A DNA stretch of 48,094 bases from Atopobiaceae bacterium (GTDB lineage Bacteria > Actinomycetota > Coriobacteriia > Coriobacteriales > Atopobiaceae), in NCBI GenBank assembly GCA_022482785.1, contig JAKVON010000015.1, positions 1-48,094 on the forward strand, read 5' to 3'. How positions within the stretch are numbered: the first letter of the stretch is position 1; the number at the start of each line of letters is the position of its first letter. Shown here one piece after another: positions 42,523 to 48,094 of the stretch. The position numbers and the translations under genes were made by a program. The notes beneath the pieces were generated by a model that did no database searches, was not told the DNA's origin, and was given only the letters and a program-made list of their open reading frames with translations.

Positions 42523-44922
42523 ATGAAGAGGATGCAGAGCACTGGAAAGAGGGCGCTTGCCTTCGCCCTCGTCGGATGCCTCTCGCTGTCCATGTGCCTC
42601 GGCGGCCGGGTGTCTCCTGCCGTTGCCGCGGATGCCGGCGAGAACTCCCCGGCGGCGGCCCAGCCCGCCGCCACGCAGGCCGATTCCGCCACGACGGCGG
42701 GCCAGCCCGCCACGGCACAGGGCCAGCCTGCGACGACGGAAGGCCAGCCCGCCACGACGGCGGACCAGCCCACGTCGACACAGGACGAGCCTGCGACGAC
42801 GGAAGGCCAGCCCGCCACGATGGCGGACCAGCCTGCGACGACGGCACAGGACGAGCCTGCCACGACGGCGGGCCAGCCCGCCAAGCCTTCCATGGCGACT
42901 CAGTCCGAGGCGGGCAGCCTCGCTCCTGCTGCCGTCGGCGATACGTTCAACTCGACCATAAGCGTGGGGGGCACAGACGTTTCCTGCGTGTACAAGGTGC
43001 TCACCGAGAACGGCTCGACCGGTACGGTGCAGGTCGGAGACGGGACGACATCGCCTGCCATCAGCAAGTCGGCCTCAGGTGCCCTCGTGATTCCTCCGAC
43101 CGTGACGCATGACGGTGTCACCTACACCATCACGACGCTCGGAAGCTACTGCTTCTATGGATGTGCGTCTCTCACCGACACCGGCCTCACCACGAACTCG
43201 ACCGTCACTTCGCTTGGGGATGACTGCTTCGAGAAATGCACATCGCTCACCAACACCGGCCTGGGCAAGAACTCGACCATCACCTCCCTGGAAGACTCGT
43301 GCTTCTTCGGCTGCACGTCGCTCACCGACACCGGACTAGGCGAGAACTCGACCATCACCTCGCTGGGTGGTTCGTGCTTCAGCGGCTGCAAGTCGCTCAC
43401 CGACACCGGCCTGGGCAAGAACTCGACCGTCACATCCCTGGGAAGCGGCTGCTTCGCTGGTGAAACGTCGCTCACCAACACCGGCCTGGACAAGAACTCG
43501 AGCGTCACGTCCCTGCCGTTAGGTTGCTTTGCGACGTGCGTCAACCTGAAGACGACAGGGTTGGCCACCAACTCGACGATTCAGACGATTGGCGGCCTCT
43601 GCTTCAACATGGACACGTCGCTTGTCGACACCGGACTCGCCACGAACTCGGCCGTCACGACCGTGGGAAAATGCTGCTTCCACGGCTGCGCGTCTCTTGC
43701 CGACGTCGCTATCGGCTCTGGGGTCGACAGCCTCGATGTCCTGCTCTCGGTCCTACAGCCGGATACCCTCGGTGACTGCTCCTCGCTCGAATCGGTCTGC
43801 TTCTTCGGCCCGTACGTCGCTCCTGCTGCCGGGACGTTTACGTCTGGTCAGAGGACCCCTGCGGTCTATCGCCTCTCCGAGAAGAGCGGGTGGACCGGCA
43901 AGACCGCCTCGGACGTCTCCAATGATGCGGCATCGCTCAAGTCGCTCTCCAGGCTCTCGATCGTCGGCGGCTCAACCTCGTCGACGCCTACCCAGAATCA
44001 CTGGACCACGCTTGCCGGCACCGCCTCGAACGGCCGTTGGGTCGAGGGGGACAAGGTACAGCTGAGCGCCACGGTCCCCGCCGGCTCCAGCTTCGTCAAG
44101 TGGGTCTCGACCGACCCCACCGGCAGCTTCGATGACGCCACGAGCGCCACTGCGATCTACACCGTCGGCCAGTCGGACGGTGCCGAGACGGCCACGCTCA
44201 CGGCCGAGACCGCCGCGAGCTCCTACGTGGTCCACTTCGATGCCAACGGCGGCTCCGGCTCCATGGCCGACGAGTCGATGACCTATGGCGTCGCGGCGAA
44301 CCTCACGACCAGCTCGTTCACCCGCAGCGGCTACGCCTTCGCTGGATGGAACACGAAGGAGGACGGGACCGGCACCTCGTATGCGGACGGCCAGTCGGTC
44401 GAGGACCTCGACATCTCCGGCACGTCGACGGTGACCCTCTACGCGCAGTGGAAGGCCCAGCACAAGGTGACCTACTCGGTCACCGGCGACGTTCCCGCGG
44501 GCTATAGCGTCCCGGTCGATGACAACGCCTACGTGAAGGGCGACAGCGTCACCGTCGCCGCCGTGCCCAGCGAGTCCGGCTATACGTTCTCCGGCTGGAC
44601 CGTCGACGGCAAGGAGGCCTCGTCCTTCACGATGGACGACTCCGACGTGACCGTCGAGGGCGTATGGTCCAAGAACGCCGAGCCGACCACCGGCACGCCC
44701 GATGCCACCGGCTCCACCGGTTCCGGCTCCAACGGCACTGGCTCCAACGGCACCGTCGCCACCGTCTCCTCCGCCACCTCGGGCTCGGGTGACGCCACGA
44801 CCGCGGTGACCCCGCGGACCGGCGACGCGAACGGGCCTGCGGTCGGATTGCTGCTCGTTGGCATCGCTCTTGCCGCCCTCGGCATCGCGTCCCGCCGTCG
44901 CTCGGGCGAGTCGTCTCGCTAG
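42523..44922 (+). CDS. Surface protein with BspA-type leucine-rich repeats and sortase-like anchor
   Basis: 799 residues from ATG 42523, with GGAAGGGA upstream. A signal peptide (residues 1-36) precedes a low-complexity stretch of GQPATT-like units (about 45-125). BspA-like LRR_5 repeats of about 25 residues follow (TGLGKNSTVTSLGSGCF pattern, about 215-410), a domain with a QSDGAET region, a Listeria-Bacteroides (InlB B) repeat (YVVHFDANGGSGSMADESMT...GYAFAGWNTKEDGTG), a second beta domain, a Gly/Ser/Thr linker, and the tail TPRTGD, a hydrophobic span and RRRSGESSR. This implies a wall-anchored adhesin. The tail motif departs from LPxTG. Confidence 0.88.
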   Translation: MKRMQSTGKRALAFALVGCLSLSMCLGGRVSPAVAADAGENSPAAAQPAATQADSATTAGQPATAQGQPATTEGQPATTADQPTSTQDEPATTEGQPATMADQPATTAQDEPATTAGQPAKPSMATQSEAGSLAPAAVGDTFNSTISVGGTDVSCVYKVLTENGSTGTVQVGDGTTSPAISKSASGALVIPPTVTHDGVTYTITTLGSYCFYGCASLTDTGLTTNSTVTSLGDDCFEKCTSLTNTGLGKNSTITSLEDSCFFGCTSLTDTGLGENSTITSLGGSCFSGCKSLTDTGLGKNSTVTSLGSGCFAGETSLTNTGLDKNSSVTSLPLGCFATCVNLKTTGLATNSTIQTIGGLCFNMDTSLVDTGLATNSAVTTVGKCCFHGCASLADVAIGSGVDSLDVLLSVLQPDTLGDCSSLESVCFFGPYVAPAAGTFTSGQRTPAVYRLSEKSGWTGKTASDVSNDAASLKSLSRLSIVGGSTSSTPTQNHWTTLAGTASNGRWVEGDKVQLSATVPAGSSFVKWVSTDPTGSFDDATSATAIYTVGQSDGAETATLTAETAASSYVVHFDANGGSGSMADESMTYGVAANLTTSSFTRSGYAFAGWNTKEDGTGTSYADGQSVEDLDISGTSTVTLYAQWKAQHKVTYSVTGDVPAGYSVPVDDNAYVKGDSVTVAAVPSESGYTFSGWTVDGKEASSFTMDDSDVTVEGVWSKNAEPTTGTPDATGSTGSGSNGTGSNGTVATVSSATSGSGDATTAVTPRTGDANGPAVGLLLVGIALAALGIASRRRSGESSR

Positions 44923-44986
44923 GGACACGCAGCGGGCTCGCGCCTGCACGGCCAATGCCTTCCTGGCGATCTGATGGAAGGCGTCC

Positions 44987-45031
44987 GCATCCCCCTTTCG
45001 TGCGGCCCAGCGGCTGCCGGGAGGGGGATGC
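44987..45031. other. 10-bp inverted repeat in the spacer before the t6A gene
   Basis: GCATCCCCCT (44987-44996) and AGGGGGATGC (45022-45031) pair perfectly. No T-run follows. A TATACT hexamer at 45089-45094 is the likely -10 of the next gene. The rest of 44923-45197 shows no gene. Confidence 0.45.
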
Positions 45032-45197
45032 CTCCTTCCCAAGGCGCCGTCGGGGGGCACCGCTTCGGGAGGGGAGCGAACCAAGGTGTATACTGCATGG
45101 CATTTGAAATGCGACTCGAGGCAACCGCGGTCGAAAGGTCGACCCATCGTGTGCCGACGCCCCGTCTCCTCGAGGTACCAACATAGGGGAATCGCCA

Positions 45198-47591
45198 ATG
45201 CCATCTCCGGATAATCAGACTCGTCTGACCCTTGCCGTCGACACCTCGACCGACATGCTCGCCTGCGCCGTGGGCGAGGTCGGGCCTGGCCCGGGCCTGC
45301 GCATCCTCGCATCGGGAGACCACCTCTGCCGACGCCATGCGAACGAGGAGCTCGTCACGACCGCACTCGATGCGCTCGCCTCGTGCGGGCACGGGATGGC
45401 CGACGTCGATGCGGTGCTCGTCGGGCATGGGCCGGGTTCGTTCACGGGCGTTCGCATCGGGATCGCCACGGCGAAGGGCATCGCCTGCGGGCTGGGCTGC
45501 GCGCTCGTCGCCGGCTCGACCCTCGACGCAGCCGCTTGGAACGCCTGGAAGGCCGGTGCGCGCGGCCTCGTCGGCGTGGTGGGCGACGCCATGCGCGGCG
45601 AGGTCTACCCAGGGCTCTACCAGGTGTCGGACGAGGGGCCGCGCCGCCTGTTCGCAACAGAGACGGTGGCCAAGGCGGATGCCGCCGTTGCCGCCTGGGC
45701 CGAGAGGGCCGATGCCAGCCAGATCACCCTCACGGGAGACGGCCTGCGCAAGTATCGCGCGCGCTTCGCGGAGGCTGGCATGTCACGTGTGGTGGCGGAG
45801 GAGTCCTGGTTCCCTTCGGGCGAGGGTCTGCTCCGCGCGCAGACCGGGCGTTTTGGGACAGGCGACCCCGCGCTCGTGCTGCCGCTCTACACCCGCCTCT
45901 CCGACGCCGAGGAGAACGAGCGCAAGCGCCTCGGCCTGGCCCAGCCTGCGACCGTGCGCCTCACCGGCTGCGACGACGCCCTGGCCGACATGCACCTGCA
46001 GCTCCGGCCCATGTCGGTGAACGACCTCGAGCAGGTCGCCGAGCTCGAGCGGGCCGCCTACGAGGATGCCGCGCACGACGCCTGGACCCGCGACATGCTC
46101 TACGACGACCTCACCCAGCCCGGCCGCACCTGGTGGGTCGCCCACGACATGGGGCGCGTCATCGGCTACGCGGGAGGCACGCTTGCGAGCGACGACCTGC
46201 AGGTGAGCGATGTCGTCGTCGATCCGTCGCGCCGTCGCGCGGGCATCGCGAGCCGGCTGCTCGCCCGCATCACCTACGATGCGCAGATGCTCGGTGCCGC
46301 CACCGCCTCGCTCGAGGTCGAGGCGGGAAACGAGGCGGCCATCGCCCTCTACCACTGCCTGGGCTTCTCGGAGGCGGGCCGCAGGCCCGACTACTACGGC
46401 CGCGGCCACGATGCGCTCATCCTCACGGCACGCCTCCCCCTCGACGTCGCCGCCAACGCCGAGAGGCCCGAGCCGCGCGCCTCCGTGCGCCCCTGGCCGC
46501 CCGCTCGCGCCGAGCGCTCCCGCGCGGCCGAGGAGGCGGTTGCGGCCGCAGGGGCCCTGGTCCTTGCCATCGAGAGCTCCTGCGACGAGACCGCCATGGC
46601 CGTGATCGACGAGGCGGGCGAGGTGGTGGCCAGCGTGGTCGCCACCCAGATAGACTTCCACGCCCGCTTCGGCGGGGTCGTCCCGGAGATAGCCTCCCGC
46701 AAGCACACGGAGGCGCTCGTCGGGGTGTACGAGGAGGTCATGGCAAAGGCCGGCGAGCATTTCGGCCTGGAAACCCTCGAGCCGTCCGACCTCGCGGCCG
46801 TGGGCGTCACCTACGGCCCCGGGCTGGTCGGTGCCTTGGTGGTGGGCGTCGCCTTCGCCAAGGGGCTCTGCTCCGCCGCGGGCCTCCCGCTCATCGGCGT
46901 GAACCACCTCGAGGGACATCTCTACGCCAACCTCTTCGAGACCCCCGGGCTCGAGCCGCCCTTCGTGGCGAGCCTCGTCTCCGGCGGCAACACCATGCTC
47001 GTCTACGTGCGGGGGTGGGGCGACTACCAGGTCCTGGGCGAGACCATCGACGATGCGGTGGGGGAGGCCTTCGACAAGGTGGCCAAGGCGCTGGGGCTGG
47101 GCTACCCCGGCGGGCCCGTCATCAGCCGCCTGGCCAAGGAGGGCAACCGCAAGGCCATCCACTTCCCGCGGGCGATGCTTCACAGCCACGACTACAGCTT
47201 CTCGCTCTCGGGCCTCAAGACCGCCGTCATCACCTACATCGAGGGCGAGAATCGCGCCGGTCGTGCCATCGACCTGCCCGACCTCGCGGCGAGCTTCCAG
47301 GCCGCCGTCATCGACGTGCAGGTGGCGAAGGCCAAGGAGGCCGTCGCGGCCACGGGTGCGCGCGACTTCTGCGTGGGCGGCGGCGTTGCGGCGAACCCAG
47401 AGCTCCGTGCCGCCTACCAGCGCGCCTTCGGTCGGCTCGGCGTCCGCGTGACGGTCCCGCCCTTCTCGGCCTGCACCGACAACGCCGCCATGATCGCGCT
47501 CGTGGCCCTGCGCGACTGGCGCGCGCGGCGGTTCGCCCCCCTTACCCTCGACGCCCAGCCCAACCTGCGCCTGCCGTCGAAGAGCTCGTAG
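45198..47591 (+). CDS. TsaB-RimI-TsaD fusion for t6A tRNA modification
   Basis: 797 residues. Residues 1-235 are TsaB-like (LAVDTSTDMLACAVGE, GHGPGSFTGVRIGIATAKG). Residues about 268-415 are a GNAT acetyltransferase of RimI type (VSDVVVDPSRRRAGIASRLL, EVEAGNEAAIALYHCLGF). Residues about 455-797 are TsaD (AIESSCDETAMAVIDEAGE, PEIASRKHTEAL, GVNHLEGHLYANLFE, YPGGPVISRLAKEGN), with the metal-binding His of SRKH and HLEGH. TsaB and TsaD, with TsaE, transfer threonylcarbamoyl to A37 of tRNA; RimI acetylates ribosomal protein S18. These are usually three genes in a row; here they are one continuous frame. Confidence 0.93.
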   Translation: MPSPDNQTRLTLAVDTSTDMLACAVGEVGPGPGLRILASGDHLCRRHANEELVTTALDALASCGHGMADVDAVLVGHGPGSFTGVRIGIATAKGIACGLGCALVAGSTLDAAAWNAWKAGARGLVGVVGDAMRGEVYPGLYQVSDEGPRRLFATETVAKADAAVAAWAERADASQITLTGDGLRKYRARFAEAGMSRVVAEESWFPSGEGLLRAQTGRFGTGDPALVLPLYTRLSDAEENERKRLGLAQPATVRLTGCDDALADMHLQLRPMSVNDLEQVAELERAAYEDAAHDAWTRDMLYDDLTQPGRTWWVAHDMGRVIGYAGGTLASDDLQVSDVVVDPSRRRAGIASRLLARITYDAQMLGAATASLEVEAGNEAAIALYHCLGFSEAGRRPDYYGRGHDALILTARLPLDVAANAERPEPRASVRPWPPARAERSRAAEEAVAAAGALVLAIESSCDETAMAVIDEAGEVVASVVATQIDFHARFGGVVPEIASRKHTEALVGVYEEVMAKAGEHFGLETLEPSDLAAVGVTYGPGLVGALVVGVAFAKGLCSAAGLPLIGVNHLEGHLYANLFETPGLEPPFVASLVSGGNTMLVYVRGWGDYQVLGETIDDAVGEAFDKVAKALGLGYPGGPVISRLAKEGNRKAIHFPRAMLHSHDYSFSLSGLKTAVITYIEGENRAGRAIDLPDLAASFQAAVIDVQVAKAKEAVAATGARDFCVGGGVAANPELRAAYQRAFGRLGVRVTVPPFSACTDNAAMIALVALRDWRARRFAPLTLDAQPNLRLPSKSS

Positions 47592-47643
47592 GGTCCGTCG
47601 CGCGCCATGCTACGATGCTTGCAGTCCACCGAAAGGGGCAGCC

Positions 47644-48094
47644 ATGCATGACGGGTTCGTGTCGGTCGCGGCCGTGACGCCGCACATCCGCGTCGCGGAC
47701 GTCGACTACAACGTGGAGCAGATCGTGCGCGTCGCCAGCCGCGCCGCGAAGGCAGGTGCGCGCGTCATCGTGGAGCCGAGCTCTGCGTTACGGGCTATAC
47801 CTGCGAGGACCTCTTCTGGCAGGATGCCCTGCTCGAAGCCGCCGAGAGAGCGGTCGCGACCATCGCCGATCAGACCTCCGCCCTCGATGCGCTGCTCTTG
47901 GTGGGTTGCCCCGTCCGCGCCGCCGGCAAGCTCTACAACGCCGCGGTCGTGCTCTTTGGCGGCGAGCTCCTAGGCGTCGTGCCCAAGCGGGCCATCCCCA
48001 CCTACAACGAGTTCTACGAGCTGCGCCACTTCACGCCGGGACCCTCCGAGTGCGTGCCGGTCGACCTCGCCGGGTTCGAGGGGGTGCCCTTCGG
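47644..48094 (+). CDS. nadE: Glutamine-dependent NAD+ synthetase, N-terminal part (cut by window edge; one single-base shift)
   Basis: About 150 residues are present. The N-terminal nitrilase-type glutaminase domain is recognisable: SVAAVTPHIRVADVDYNVEQ, the catalytic Glu in VEPELCVTGYTCEDLFWQ, and LLVGCPVRAAGKLYNAAVVL and KRAIPTYNEFYELRHFTPG with the catalytic Lys. A missing G at about 47776-47778 breaks the frame right at ELCVTGY. The synthetase domain would follow beyond the edge. Start ATG 47644 follows GAAAGGGGC. Confidence 0.85.

Noticed and set aside
42640..42900. CRISPR array or satellite at the GQPATT-coding repeats
   Set aside because: The repeats are in frame, imperfect and without unique spacers; they encode a low-complexity linker.

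Overview
The window is GC-rich, densely packed bacterial chromosome. The gene set suggests an anaerobic actinobacterium of the Coriobacteriia, close to Olsenella/Atopobium. That assignment is inferred from gene content and composition (FabK-type fatty acid synthesis, rubredoxin and flavin-reductase genes, BspA-like surface proteins, sortase-like tails), not from a database match.

Layout. 1-1228: two-subunit transketolase. 1369-6936: ftsE-ftsX, RNase R, a TPR protein and smpB. 6973-7933: a flavin reductase-rubredoxin fusion and a free rubredoxin. 7934-8415: a spacer with two different dispersed repeats and a MarR-type promoter/operator. 8416-18191: a complete type II fatty acid operon (fabT-like regulator, fabH, acpP, fabK, fabD, fabG, fabF, accB, fabZ, accC, fused accD-accA), followed without a gap by a DegV protein. 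19389-23121: a DUF3592-like membrane protein, an NdpA-like nucleoid-associated protein and an ABC exporter. 23214-25187, minus strand: an AAA ATPase with a palindromic promoter, a relic of an NdpA gene, and tmRNA (ssrA). 25421-29090: a beta-helix membrane protein, a toxin-antitoxin pair, a patatin phospholipase and a 1-phosphofructokinase-like kinase. 29322-32074: a secreted papain-type protease. 32114-32953: rplM-rpsI. 33348-41115: glmM, glmS, acpS, nnr, alr, udg and tsaE. 41116-44922: an orphan LytTR regulator with a possible small ORF upstream and a leucine-rich-repeat surface protein downstream. 45198-47591: a TsaB-RimI-TsaD fusion. 47644-end: the start of nadE.

How the genes work together. 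The fatty acid block encodes nearly all of initiation, elongation and malonyl-CoA supply. Its regulator sits over its own palindromic operator, and AcpS, which activates the carrier protein, is encoded in the glm cluster. SmpB and tmRNA are the two halves of trans-translation and are both here. TsaE and the TsaB/TsaD fusion are parts of the t6A tRNA-modification pathway.

A caution for any reader: 14 genes, including essential ones (fabK, fabD, fabG, glmS), are broken by about 24 single-base shifts. Each can be explained by one base too many or too few in a short G/C (rarely A) run. I read these as sequencing or assembly errors and annotate the genes across them.
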